Below, one piece after another: positions 48,297 through 61,098 of a stretch of 64,000 bases of DNA. Source of the DNA: Struthidea cinerea (taxonomy: Eukaryota > Chordata > Aves > Passeriformes > Corcoracidae); assembly GCA_013397865.1 (NCBI GenBank), contig VZTI01003143.1, positions 1,121,244 through 1,185,243 of the forward strand. Reading direction: 5' to 3'. The notes beneath the pieces were generated by a model. That model was not told the origin of the DNA. It saw only the letters and a program-made list of their open reading frames with translations, and searched no databases. The position numbers were made by a program, and so were the translations under genes. Numbering within the stretch: the stretch's first letter is position 1; each line of letters begins with the position of its first letter.

Positions 48297-51200
48297 CTGA
48301 AAGGCAAAAAAACCACACAACATTTTGAGATTTACCTTCCCACTCTCAGCTTTAAGTCAAACAAAGAATAGAAACATAGATTTTTATGTCCATTACATAA
48401 ACTTGTTATATTAGAGTGATTTACATCTGACTAAGGCTGACTGACAGCACTGGAAACTAGATCCCACAATAGCCCTCTTACTGAAAGGATTAAATGTCAG
48501 GAAACTATGTGCAGTTATGAGTTACCACTGCTACGAAACACATAGTTTACAAAAAACATGCTAATACATCCAAAGTCTGGTACAGATTAAGTTATATATC
48601 AAAACCTAATATAAACTAACACTTTAAAACGATTAATTTTGTTTTAGTAATCAATTGCAAGATACAAACTAACATTTGGGTAATGCTGAGGGACATTAAA
48701 ACGGACATTAAAACACAGTTTCTGGATGTTCAGGTCTCTGTGGCTGCAACATTAATATTTTGACCACAATTCAACCCTTTACCCATGTAACATGCATGCA
48801 CTTTTAACAAGTTTTAAACAACTTTTACTAGGAAAGAGATACAAAGCTAGGTAGTTTGTGAAAAGCCACCTGAGGAAGACGAGTAAGATTTGACCTTAAA
48901 TAGTAATTAGACATTCTCAGGCTTACTGACAGCTTTCTTGGTCAAGAGTCTTGATGAGACCAGAACAGCTTATCCCTGACACAGACATGAGCAAAGTACA
49001 GACTCCTTCACACCACAAAAATAGTTCTTGAATGACTCCATAGTGTAAAAAATATAATTGAGTCTTGATGCAGAAATATGATCAAAAGTAGCACAGTGAG
49101 CTTCCAAAAAGCAGCATGGAGAAAAACATAAACCTCAGAAAACTACAACTACTGCATAGCTGTTCTACATAAGCATTTTCCTTTGTTCTTGTTTCGATTG
49201 TGGTGATATTTACCTCTCATCATCTCTCATTATTCCATCTCATCAAATGGTTAAGAGAGATTGAGCAATACCTGAACTCAAATATACAAATAACTTGGAT
49301 AAGCAAAATGATTTTGCAAAGTCATGAATTTATAACATCAATATAGCAGCTGAAGACCGATATTTACCTAATGCTTGTGAATACTTCTGCAAAATCAGAT
49401 GTTTAATATTTGTACAAAATGTCAGCAAAAATACTATTAAGCAATACTTAAAAATACATTCACATCAGTTTTAAAAAATGTGTTTTAACTTTACTAAAAG
49501 ACTAGAATGAGACAGGAATTTAAGCTTCACATCCTCCCCAAACTCTTAAATTTAACATATTATCTGCAAACAAGAACACCTCAGAGGTATTTCATATTTA
49601 ATAAATTGTTTGCTCCTAATTAATTTCTTTGAAGTCAATCTTTCTCCTGCCTTTAAGGAGCTTCATCTGTTTCTAGAGAATACTTAGCTTTATTACAGGA
49701 CCCAGAGCAGTACTCAGCATTTTAATCTAGTATGTGATCATGTTGCAAAGCCTCATGTAGCTTACACAGTGTTTGATAGAAAATATGGTATTCTATTGAA
49801 AGAAGAAAGAAAAGGGATTTTAACTGCATTTCTGCAATAATATGTATCCTAGCCCTAGATATAATCAACAGTGGTTATTGTGATTGATATTCTCCCAATA
49901 TGTTGTCATTGTCACAGATCTCTCCCTATATTTTTATGGAAAACTTAACAAAACGTTGCATATAATTTCCTAGCAGTACAAAAGCAAACTATTAATATTT
50001 CTGCTCATTGTCATCGGATATAATTGTGACAATAATACAAAATTTTGAAGAACTCATTTATTTAACTTTAGTCTCTCTTAAAAGATCTGTTTGTGTGGTC
50101 ATTTTTCATATAAATGTGTGCTTTCCTTGCCCTTGTCCATATCATACACAAGACTCTCAAACACATAACAACTATATCCTACAGAGTATTGGTATTAGAT
50201 AACCACATATTTTTTATTTTATAATTGACAAAACCCCCCAAACCCCCAACCTCCTCAATACTCTCCCTATACCAAGAAGAATGTAGAATTGAAGAAATTG
50301 AGGTTATATAATAATTTAATACAGAACTTTGCATAATATGAATTCCTACACGTTACATTTTTTTTTACAAGTTGTATGTGTGGTTACACTGTATTTGCTG
50401 AAATAAAGGGATGAATTGTTTATAAAAAATTATGGGAAATGAGCTGTTAGAGAAAAGAAAAATCACACTCATACGTCCATGTATTTTATTGTTACCTTGA
50501 CATTTCCAATATTTAAAAAATAAAAAAATATAGTTAAATATGCAATTAAAAAGAATTATCACCCATTCCACTTATTAAAAGCTGAATTTCAAAAAGAATG
50601 GTAAGAAATACATCTGCTTTATGGTTGCTATAGCACTGTGCATTTCACCTAACCTCTTCTAAAAGTTCCTGATTTCAAGGTTATATTAAGTGTCTTACTA
50701 TATTATTATTATAAAAAAAGATTTTGACCCCAATGCACTGGTAGAAAGCTAACCATTTTCTCTTTGAGTGCCAATTACTTTGTACAGATGTACCTTCAGG
50801 CCTCTTTGATTCAGCGTGCAACCCACAGACAGAAAATGAGTCTTTTAACTTTTCTATACATACGTATCTGGCAGTATTTTAAAAGGGAGACAACTGTCAT
50901 CAAATTATTATTTTTCCCCTTTTTAACAACTGCAAACAAACCTAAAAACTCCAATTATTATCTTTGTATTACAAGACTAGTCAGAAAAATGGAAAAAAGA
51001 AGTATAAATCCCTATTATCTTTTTTGTTGCTGTTGGGACAGTAAAGTGAAAAAAATTATGTGCTATGAGGCATTTTAGATCCTTAGTGAGAGATCACTCT
51101 TTCAGACATGGTATCAAGTGAAAAATAAAGCCTCAGGAAGTTATGAGGTTTGACCCACACAAACCTGTTTAACGAGTGTATATAATCTGATGAACTTCCA

Positions 51201-51896
51201 CAAGATTGTTGCTGGTTTTCTTTCCTAATGAAAACAAAACCTGAACCAGCTCCATCCTTAACTAGTTCACAAAGCATAGAATAGAAAATGATTGTAGGAA
51301 AAGGAAACTGCAGCCAACATCTTACCTTTTATGATGGTAATGATGGTATTTGAATGTGGAAAACATTCATTTTGATACAGAGATCACATTCTATTCGCTT
51401 TTGTTTAATAATTATACTCCCCTTTGTTACTTGCAATTCAGGTAATACATATAAGCCCATATATCTATATTTCTTACGGATCTGCCTCCCTTCTTTGGTA
51501 TTCCTCCTTCACACCGGAGTGGAATGAAGCATTTCAAGACAGGTGAAAATGTCTGAGATGAGGCAACTACATTTGGACCTTAAAATGTCTGTACAGGTGT
51601 CAGTAAATCCTACCACAGGAGTTCTTACCATTGTCAAAACCTTCTGTTTTTATCCTAACCTCCCCAGAGGACATGATAAATTTCAGCTGACAAAATTGAA
51701 GACGGTTTGTGTCTCTTTGCTTTCTATTGAGTGGCACAGCAGCCGCTTGCAAGTATATAATTTTCAAATTTAAAACCAATCGATTGGACCCTTTATTCCA
51801 CCTACAACTGCAGCTGTTGAATGAACAAGGAAGAAAGGACTACTTCGTCACAACTGTTTCTCACTTCTTTATATCTATGTTCCAGCCAGTACTCAC
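48297..51896 (-). other. CADPS2: Intron, 3.6 kb
   Basis: Phase-0 intron. It holds a direct duplication of GGACATTAAAAC near 48690-48715 and a C-rich run near 50230-50252. I recognise no repeat family or gene in the rest. Confidence 0.8.
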
Positions 51897-52033
51897 CAAA
51901 CAAGAATAGGAGTCATTCAATCTGTGATCCAAGGTCTGTCTCTGAAGCAGTCTAAAGAGGGAAGCATGGTCAAATTTGCAGGGATTAGCAGAAATAAACT
52001 CATCCATGCCATGTTTCTGGCCACGGTCTGTAT
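51897..52033 (-). CDS. CADPS2: CADPS2 exon: post-PH region (QKHGMDEF)
   Basis: 137-nt exon, window residues 105-150. The first codon is split (T + AT gives Y), followed by TDRGQKHGMDEFISANP, CKFDHASLFRLLQRQTLDHR and LNDSYSCL. This is the strongly conserved segment that follows the PH domain in both CAPS paralogues; RLLQRQTLDHRL is the CADPS2-like version. The acceptor is tataacag and the donor is TGTTTG|GTGAGT. It ends in phase 0. No distinct catalytic role is known for this stretch; it leads into the region that binds syntaxin and SNAREs. Confidence 0.95.
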
Positions 52034-55000
52034 CTGTTATACAAAGGAAAAATGTACAGAGCAATACATGTGAGTGTGTGTTCAGACTTACAAACACCAG
52101 TATACGCATGGCATATGAGTCTAGTATCTAAGCTTTCTTGAAAGTATCTCAAAGAAATAACTCATATAGAGAGATGCCTGCAGGTGAATTATTATAGAAT
52201 CTTGATCTTTTAATCTGAAAATATTATTACTGAATTATTTTTCTATCATACCAATCTACAGAGTGTACCAGTGGAAAAAAAAATCGCTACTCACTGACAG
52301 ATAAACCAAAATTTAGAAAGGTTGCCAGAAAACACAACATAGTACATTAAAAAAGTCTTAAAGCATTGTTTTCTAGTGGGCTCTGCAAATGTTTCAACTT
52401 AAAAAGAATGCTATAAGTAGAAAAGAAAAATATTCTGTAATTTCCTGATTTAGTATGGCTCTCTTTCTAATTTTAGCAAAATAACCACAAAATATTAGGA
52501 AAAAAAAAAGAAAAAACTAAAAAAAAAACCCAACAGATTTATGCATTTATTTCTTCCAAAATGAAAGAGCATCTTTATTGCAGTTCAAAGTACCACTTAA
52601 TAGAAATATTCATCATGGCTTGAAGCCTACTTCTCAAATGGCAAACTGGAGCAGAAATGAACACACTGGCTTGAGCTAGGTCATTTCCAGCCTTCTTTTT
52701 GTACTCGGCTTTTAATGAGACAAACCTTAATGTAGTAATGGCAAAGAGCTCCTTCAACCTTCCAGCAAAGTGTACTGAAAAAGGGAGCAGCATTTTTGTG
52801 TAAATAAATTGAGAAAACATACCATCCCAAATGGCACTTCAATCAAAGGCCCAAATTTATTGTTCTTCACAGATTGCATCTTTCAACGCCTTTAAACCCC
52901 GCGGGTTTATCAAAAGAGAAGCTCTAGTGATTGCTTTCATTAATGCTATGTTTTGTCAAAGTCTTCAATGTGAATTATCTATCTAGTATGGACAGAAAAA
53001 GCCTTACAGTGCCCAAAAGGACTAGTTATGTATTAGCACATTAGCTGTCTTAGATTCTATAGACTGTATTGGGGTGAACAGTCCTATCAACTTAAAAATT
53101 GACTTCCCCTTTCAATAGGGTCTTAGCTCTTTGTTCCCTTAAATTCAAACCTAGGTCTTTTTATATTCGTTACCAGAAAAGTGTAGATCTAAGTGTATCC
53201 TAAATGCAATTTTGAAAACCTGCATAGTAGAAATCTAAAATTTCTAAAGAAAGGAGACAAAAGTTTATTGATTAAACCCAATTATAGAGTCAGGTTCATA
53301 ATAAAACTCAATATTGATCTGTGGGCATGATGCTAACATAATCAGTCACATTTAGAAATTTAGCCCCAGATCATATTGATCCATGTCAAGTCCAACTTTC
53401 AGCTGTATTTGTGGATGGGAGAATTATTTAATTCAAGCTGAAGGATTTGCAACATCAAATCCTAGAAAGATGCAGAAACTAATTCATATCACTTGGCTTT
53501 GCATTGTCAAAGCAAGAGTCACATCCATGTGACAGATTTCACCAAGGTGGATGTAGAAAATAAACAGTATGACAATATGTCGATGGTGTAAGGTATGAGA
53601 CCATCATCCCAGAGAAACAGCAGCATGTATTTTAAATGATTGAATGATCTGTAGCATATGTGATTACATAGATTAGCAATATTTCAGTGAGCATTTGGCT
53701 AGCCTATCATTAATGATAAACCTAGCTCATATTTTTGACACAGGTACAGGAAATGTTCTCTCTTTATTACGGCAATTTAACTGTATCTAAACACATTAAT
53801 TCAAAGACAAACAACTGATATCAACACAACTACATTACCAAAAGTACTGAACAACATATGAAGTTATCTATAGCTTCCAAAACGTCCAAACACAGATAAA
53901 ATTCTTCCAAACCCATTATATTTAATGTACAAGTCACTGATTTCAACATTTCTTGTAAGTTTTGTCACCCCAAGAAACCTTCTTGTAAGAATATCAGGTT
54001 TATCATATACTATAAACATTATTTATAGTAAGACAGATGACAAAAAAGAAAAAGTATTAATATTTCTTTTTGCTATCATGTTGAAAATTATACAGCGCTG
54101 TATCATTCTTAAACTAACCTCTTGGTTTTTTTCTCTGGTTAACCATGCCAATATAAAAGATGCCCCTTTTTTAAGAGAGAAAGTGTAAGTACCGACAAGT
54201 AATTTAAGTATTTTGAAATCAGGAGACTGGATGTTGCAAATGAAACAGATCCAGCATACAAATGATCATAATGATGATATCCACATGATCACAATGAGTA
54301 AGGTGACCTATTGAACACAATACAGCTTGTGAAAGCAGAATTTGCCGTTACATAATTCGGGCAAAATAAGCAAAAGTACAGATTTTAGTGTATAAATATT
54401 TGCTAGATTTAATTCTAAAAGAAAGATCCATGACCAATCATCTTTTTGAGTGAATCAAGTAGTACAAATAACATTCTCAAACAGTAACAGAAGATTTGTT
54501 ACCAAATACATTTTAGCTACAGAAAAACAACTAAAAACTTACCTTTGCCAGCTGTAGGCAAGCAGGAAATAACAGAAAAATAGATCTAGTGTAATACATT
54601 ACATTTTTGTTTATTGCTGTGATATACATACAAGATAGCTGGTAAATATTTTGAAATGAAAAGAAATTAAAAAATTTAAGAACTTGAGCAAAGATTATGA
54701 GGAATTCATAAATGGTGTATGACTGTGACTAAAAAAAATTACTCAAGACCCTACTTTTAAAAATTGTTAGAGAGATTGATTTTTTCAAATTCTTACACAA
54801 ATGAGCTTTAGCTGTCCTGTTCAAACAACATGCAAATGCAAAAGGCATATAATGTGCTACATTGCTATATAGTTAAGAAAAAAGTACTAATCCATCTATC
54901 TCTACCATTTCTCAATCTTGGAAAATATTGGGAAGACATTTGGGGAGAGCTTTGAAGCAGTAATATTTCTCTTGCTTTTTCACAAATGGTTTTTCTTCCC

Positions 55001-58000
55001 TTCTTAATAGAATTTGATGCCATGCTCTCCATGTTGCCTTTAACTCAAAATCACTGGCTGCTATTTCCATGTATCACTGCCTGTTTCAGGTTGCGTATTT
55101 CATCTTTTGGAAACAGTTACCCAAAAAATGATTCATTTATTTTTGATCAAGATAGGACAAACAAATATATTTTCAAACGATGTTAAAAACTAACAAAAGC
55201 TATTGCAGGAGCTTTAGCATATTCTTTGGGTGTTCTTTTAGACAAAGACATTAGTTTTGGTAGAATAGCATTCTAAGTATGCTTTTTGCCATCTTTGCAA
55301 GAAACTTTAAATTTTAGTTCAGCTGTAAAGGCTATAAAAATCATCACATCCTCAACGACTCAGCAGAGTTGACTGAATTAAGACTATCAAGAATTTCATG
55401 TTTATGGCACATTCTCAAGGGGTTCTAGCATCCCTACACAGCATCTCTGCCTTGTTCCAGCCCAGAAGCAAATACACACTTCCTGCATCATCTACTCTGT
55501 GCTAGGGTGAACTACAGGTACTGGCCTTGCTGAGCGGTGACCTACTCCTTTTTGTGGCTCTCAGTGACATCTCCGCTTGTGTTTAAGCATCATGAAAGCA
55601 ATCTGAACTAGCTCAGGCAAACAGGAAAGAAGAGCAGGTAGAGGCAAGCAATATAGTATTGTAGGGATTAAAAAGATTTAAAGACTAAGACTAGTAGGGT
55701 AAGAACTATGACTCTGTTACAGAAGGGGCTGGAACTGGTCGGAGAAGACAGTGCCAAGACATGCATTACATTCCTTCAAGTGCCACTCCAGACAGATGGT
55801 GACAGCTCACATTGGGAACATTTTGACTCCCAATCATTGACCAGGACTCCAAAGTGCTCCATGCTTAGAAACACAGGCCAAAGAGACAATCTATGACCCC
55901 AGAACTTTATAATTTAGGTATCAGGCCATGAAATAACTTCTGCAGAGAAAGTGGCAGACAATGAGAAAGCTGCTGGCCCATATGGCCCGACTGTCAGGCT
56001 GGGGATACCACACTGACTGATTGCCAGTATTTTGTTGAAGGGCAAATTTGAAGAGGATAGCAGATAGTTTTTACATGTTCCTGACTAGTACAGAAGAGAG
56101 CACACAGGTGACTTACTGACTGCCTAAGGTGGTGGAGGCCGGTGTAAACATTTTCATTCTAAAACGGAGACAGGGGTGGTTGGAGGCAAGCAGGAAATGG
56201 ACATAAAGGGGAATGGGGAAACATGCAGGGAGAGTGGAGTTAGTCCAGTCTTCCAAATGGCAGAAGAGTATGGTGGACATAAAAGTGCAAAACCTGCCGA
56301 GAAAACAACGCCAAATGAAAAAATATCTTTTACTTGTTTGTTTCTAAAAATGTAATTAATTGAAAGAGATTGTCTCAGAACTCATGAGGGTATAGGTTCA
56401 GAATGATGTTTGGCTTTGTATTTCTTCATTAAGACGTGACAATCCCCTCATGTGCTGCTTTTAACTGTGTTATGAACAAGTTATTAGCAGTGCTCAGCAC
56501 TCCAGCAGCCTTTTCAATTGTATGACTATACCCCCTAATACATTGCTCATTAAGAAAGGGATCACTTCCTGAACCTTTATGTGATTCAGATTGATCTATT
56601 TTTCATTGGTGCTTTCCCTGAAACATTAACGTCCTTGGGAAACTTATGGCTATTCTACAATCATGCTGTTCTTTCATTTGACATGCTTATGCAGAACAGC
56701 GGAACTGAAGGTCACTCTCCTTTTCTTGATTGTTGCTGACATTAGCCTGTCTTCACTTTTGTTTTGGACTCACCTAATACCACAAAACTGCAATGCCAAG
56801 TTACTTAGAGATGAAAAAAATGGCTAGTATTCTTCTACATTTTAGAATTTGGACAGGTACAACAGCAGTTTGATTCTGTTAAATGACCACTTTCAGATAC
56901 TTCTCATAACTGTCAAGAAAATTTCAGGATGAAAGAAGATATTTTATAAACACAATACAGAAAAACAGTGAAACATTTCTCCTCAAGTTGACTTTTTTCT
57001 GCACGCTGCAGTTTAAAGATATTTCATTTTCTCCAAGTAATTGAAAATTCTTTTTGATCCTTTTATCAGGGTGAGTTGATTTTTCATCTTAGAGGATAAA
57101 GAAGATGGGGATAAACTTTCAAGGTTTGAATGCCATTAACTGACATTTTTTTTGCAAAGCCCAAGCTGGTTTTCTGCTTTCTGTAAGTGGAGATGGCATT
57201 GCATGATGTACTGTAGAAACTAAAACAATGTGGTCTTCTATTGGCTAGAAATGCTTACATTATGTATTAATAGGAAAATAAAAATCATAAAAATAGTAAT
57301 TGACAAATTATCTGGTCAAAACTGTATTTCCTAATAGTAAAAATGCGTCATAGTAAAGAAGAAAAAATTGGAAATTAATTTCATTTAATATATATGCCAG
57401 CTATCAAGTACTTGGTGTTATATCTTGATTAAAAATAAAAGAAACTTAGCTTCATGCAAATATTTTTCTAGGGGAAAAGAAAATGAACTTCTTATGAAAC
57501 TGAATCTATTTAAATGTGACAGAAGGTCATCTACAGATTCTTCTTAGGAGTGAAACTATGCCTCAAGAAATTCTGCACAGGAAGCAGGAGTTTTACATAT
57601 TTTTTTAAGATTAATATCTGAAAACCCTAGCTCTTGAAGTTTCTTAAAAACTGAATAATTTGATTATGCCCATTTTTACCTCAAGTGCAAGAGAAAGAGT
57701 AAAAAAAAAATTCCTCATGTAGAGAGAACTGGGGTATTATAGAAATCAGTCAAACAATGGTTCGAAATCTCACATTAAATTAAATTACACAAGTTACTCT
57801 ATTGCAAAGAAATCTATGAATTATAAGCTATGAATTATTTTGTGAATTATTACATAATATCAATATTGAAGTACATTAAACCCAAAGGCAAATAATAATT
57901 TAAACACGGATTTTTGATTTATATACAGTTCAGTCATATGAGTTTGTGTAAGTAGATACATAAGCACGACAGAAAAATACGTGATATTTGACACTTTTGA

Positions 58001-59650
58001 GCTTCCCTTAAAATGTCTTTAAAATAATCCTCACTTCTTCTATGGTTTTCACCCAAAAACTGTAGTCCCTCTAAAATAATGTCTAAAATAATATCAAGAT
58101 GTGACAATCTTGCTGTTTAATTCTTTAACATTATCAGTAATTTTATCTCTGAAAACATAATTTCAGTACATCCAAACTTGTGATTGTTTTTTGTACCTTT
58201 TTCTTTCTAAAATTTTTATTGCCCTGTGGTCAGAGTTTTCTAGTTACTTTCACTTCCAGGTAAACACCGTGTCCAAAACCAGGAGCAATTCCTTGGCTAC
58301 TGCTGACAGTGGTCACTTCTTTTGTACTTTCTAACTGATGCACATGAAGTAGAGACATTAGGCGGGAACACAGTGAACTCCCACCACCCAGCACAAATCC
58401 AGGGAACTGGGAGGAGGTGAGCAGAAGCACTCCTTGGCTGTTGCCCCACCTTTGCTTTTGCAACATTACTTCCATCCTACTTCACCTTAACGGCCCCAAA
58501 ATGAAAGATTACTTCACAAAGTGTTTCAGATTAATTCCCTTCCAAATTGTTTCAGATGAAAAACAGATGACAGTGCTTTTGTGAGACTAAACTTTTTTCA
58601 ATTATCTTGACATTGAAAAGCTCGATGACACTGACAGCTCAGTCAGGATTTTAGATAAATATTACTAAGTTTAATGAGCACATTTTACTGTTTTCTAAAA
58701 GCAAACTGATATAAGATTACAGGATGAATAGAAGGTCGTGAGACTGAGTTATAACAGGACTGAGGGAGGAGAATGGGTTTGGGTCAACCTGCTACAGACT
58801 TCAGACACTAAACCAAGTTTAGTCTAAAACATGTATCTCCCTTCTATCACTGTACATGTATGTTTATATGATAATGAAGAAGGATTATTGTATAATAATC
58901 ATACGATGTTCCAGAAATTTGATGGCTACTACAAAGATCCTCAGATTGCACACAGCCTCTGTAGTATCATCAAAAAAAATCATACATATGCTTCCTTCAT
59001 GCAGATATCTACATGACAGAATACTTTCAAAGAGATAATATGAAGATTTAAAGGTATGTTTAATATATGCTATCTACATTGGTTTCTCTGAAATGATACT
59101 TTCCTCAAAGAAAGGTGATGAAAATTTAAAGCTGAATAATTTTCAGAATTTTTTATATGCAATTTAATATTACACTATGTGCCAAAAAAATCCAGGAGCC
59201 CATCTATTGCCTTTCAACTCACAACTTACTGTCTGCATAGAAATTTTTTGGTAACTAATACATACAGTGTATGATAAAGCTGACCTAAATCTATAAAAAT
59301 TCTGAGAATAGATTGATGCTTTTCTATTCAACACTACACTGGCTGGCTAATGAAAAATGTAATGCAAACCAAACACCGTCTCCATGGTAATATGTGGGTC
59401 AATTGTAAGGAATATGAAGCTAATTGCTGTATTTTCATGGATTATAATAAAAATAATGACCTGCAAGTCAGGATTTCCCTTGTTGTTACTAATAATCTGA
59501 GTTAAAGAGCTTCTGGCTAACAATGAACTGCTAGACACATTTGCCTAGTGAATAAGTTCTGCTTAATTAAACTTCACTGAGGGAGCTGCTACATATTTTA
59601 CCAGCTAAAACCAAAACCAAAGCCACAAAAGAAAACAAAAGCCAACTTAC
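52034..59650 (-). other. CADPS2: Intron, 7.6 kb
   Basis: This intron splits the PH-linker codon (T|AT). It is AT-rich, with A-rich runs near 52500-52530. The stretch at about 55430-56300 is less AT-rich and may be an old degraded repeat I cannot name. A minus-strand open frame at 58230-58475 is not recognised. No exon-like CAPS sequence was found in it. Confidence 0.8.
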
Positions 59651-59854
59651 AAAGTGGGGATATATCTGTGTTGGCATTGCCTCCTTTAAGATTCATCTTC
59701 TGAGCTTGACTTGCAGGAACAGGCTTGTAAGATTGACCTGTGGCTCTGTACATAGCTTGAACCCAGAGTATTCTATCCTGCTCATCGTCACTGGCAAATA
59801 TCACGGTATCACCTTCTTTAACAGCATTGAAAAACATTCGACCACCCTGAAGAC
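59651..59854 (-). CDS. CADPS2: CADPS2 exon: end of PH domain and linker
   Basis: 204-nt exon, window residues 37-104. It opens with GLQGGRMFFNAVKEGDTVIF and continues with ASDDEQDRILWVQAMYRATG, the last strands and C-terminal helix of the PH domain; the Trp in RILWVQ is the usual conserved PH helix tryptophan. The last 30 or so residues (SYKPVPASQAQKMNLKGG and on) are a less conserved linker to the next domain. The acceptor is gcttcag and the donor is CCACTTT|GTAAGT. The exon starts and ends in phase 1, so skipping it would keep the frame but remove the end of the PH fold. The linker end differs from what I recall of mammalian CADPS2. Confidence 0.96.
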
Positions 59855-60989
59855 CTGAAGCAGTAAACAAGAAGGTAATCTTGATAAATGCAAGTTACTT
59901 CTAAATTGCCATTAATGTTTATTACATTATTGGTTTTACTCTGAGTATGTGTGTGTGGAGGTGTGTGTTAAAACATTTTACAGGTATTTATGACCTAGAA
60001 ATAAGATAAATCTAGAGCTATAAGGATCAAATGGTAATACATGGAAGTAACATAAGTAGAATAAATATAGAAGTCACAGGAGAAAATATTTACATGACTC
60101 CACTTTCAATTCAGCTCCAACTTATTTCTTACTCATTTTCTCTGTGTCATATGCTATTTTGCATTTTTTTAACATATTCTCCTTCCTGGTATCATTTTAT
60201 TAGCTGGAACTTCCTGTCAACTTTATGTCTTATTGAGCAGAGACAGCTCCATACCCTTTATCAGTGCTGCTCTTCCTTCCTTAGTCCTTTTTCTCATTCC
60301 AGTGTTTTTTTCTGAGAGCATGTAATGAGAACAGCACACAACAGTCAATGTGGCTGTGCTGGGGATTTCTTTATGACAGAATTGTTTTGGTTTTCCAAAT
60401 GCCTTCTAAGCACTGTTTGCCTTCTCAGCTGTTCTAAACATTGAAGATTAATCTTTGAAAATGTTGGGTCAATGTCTCGGAAGTCTCTCAATTTTGTAAT
60501 CCTCCACTGCACAGGTAGAATTGTTTTCCTCTGCATGAGATTTCCCTCTGCCATTTTAAAATTAAGTTGTGGACATTTCTCTGATATCTCCAAACTTACT
60601 TTTGATGACTATGAGTAATTTGTCTTTCAGAAGCATTGTCATCATTCGCCTTCTTTTCTAAATTACTTATGAATATACTTCACAGTATACTGCCACTTCC
60701 CACCACCATCAAAAAGAGGAAAGGGGAAGACTGACTAGAAGTCACAATTTTTGCTTGTATTTTATGTCTTACAATGTTTCAGAAAACTTTAGCGTAAATT
60801 GATTTTTCATTAGTCGTACAACGAGCTTCTTTCTAAAAGCATGATTTTTCACACCAGAATGTCCTAGTGCAACAATTGCCAAAGAACCTAGGTATTTTTT
60901 ACTGCTAGATCAAAACAAGCAAATTGAATCAGCTATTTTACACAAATACATTGTGCTTCAGTATCCTACTTCAAAACCATGAAAAGTAC
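59855..60989 (-). other. CADPS2: Intron between the two PH-domain exons
   Basis: 1135-nt intron with good GT/AG ends. It holds a short GT-rich stretch near 59946-59970 and no recognised repeat. An open frame at 60345-60593 on the minus strand has no recognisable similarity and is treated as chance. Confidence 0.85.
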
Positions 60990-61098
60990 CTGTGTGAGGA
61001 GCTGTGTAATCCACAGTGTATCCTTCCAGTTGCATCAGTTCCTGAGGCTCAGACTTCTTTTCTCTGTAACTGCACATTGCAAATGTGTATTGGCTAAC
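60990..61098 (-). CDS. CADPS2: CADPS2 exon: PH domain, middle strands
   Basis: 109-nt exon, window residues 1-36 plus one base of the next codon. It reads VSQYTFAMCSYREKK, then a segment ending in MQLEGYTVDYTAPHT, which is the central beta strands of the CAPS PH domain. This domain binds acidic phospholipids, including PI(4,5)P2, at the plasma membrane. The acceptor is ...attcag before GTTAGC and the donor is ACACAG|GTACTT. It starts in phase 0 and ends in phase 1. The preceding exon, with the tryptophan-rich first strands of the PH fold, is not found to the right and must lie beyond the window. Confidence 0.95.

Noticed and set aside
60345..60593. Minus-strand open frame of 82 codons in the short PH intron.
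   Set aside because: Basic and helix-like in places, but with no family resemblance, no splice support and no frame link to the flanking exons.
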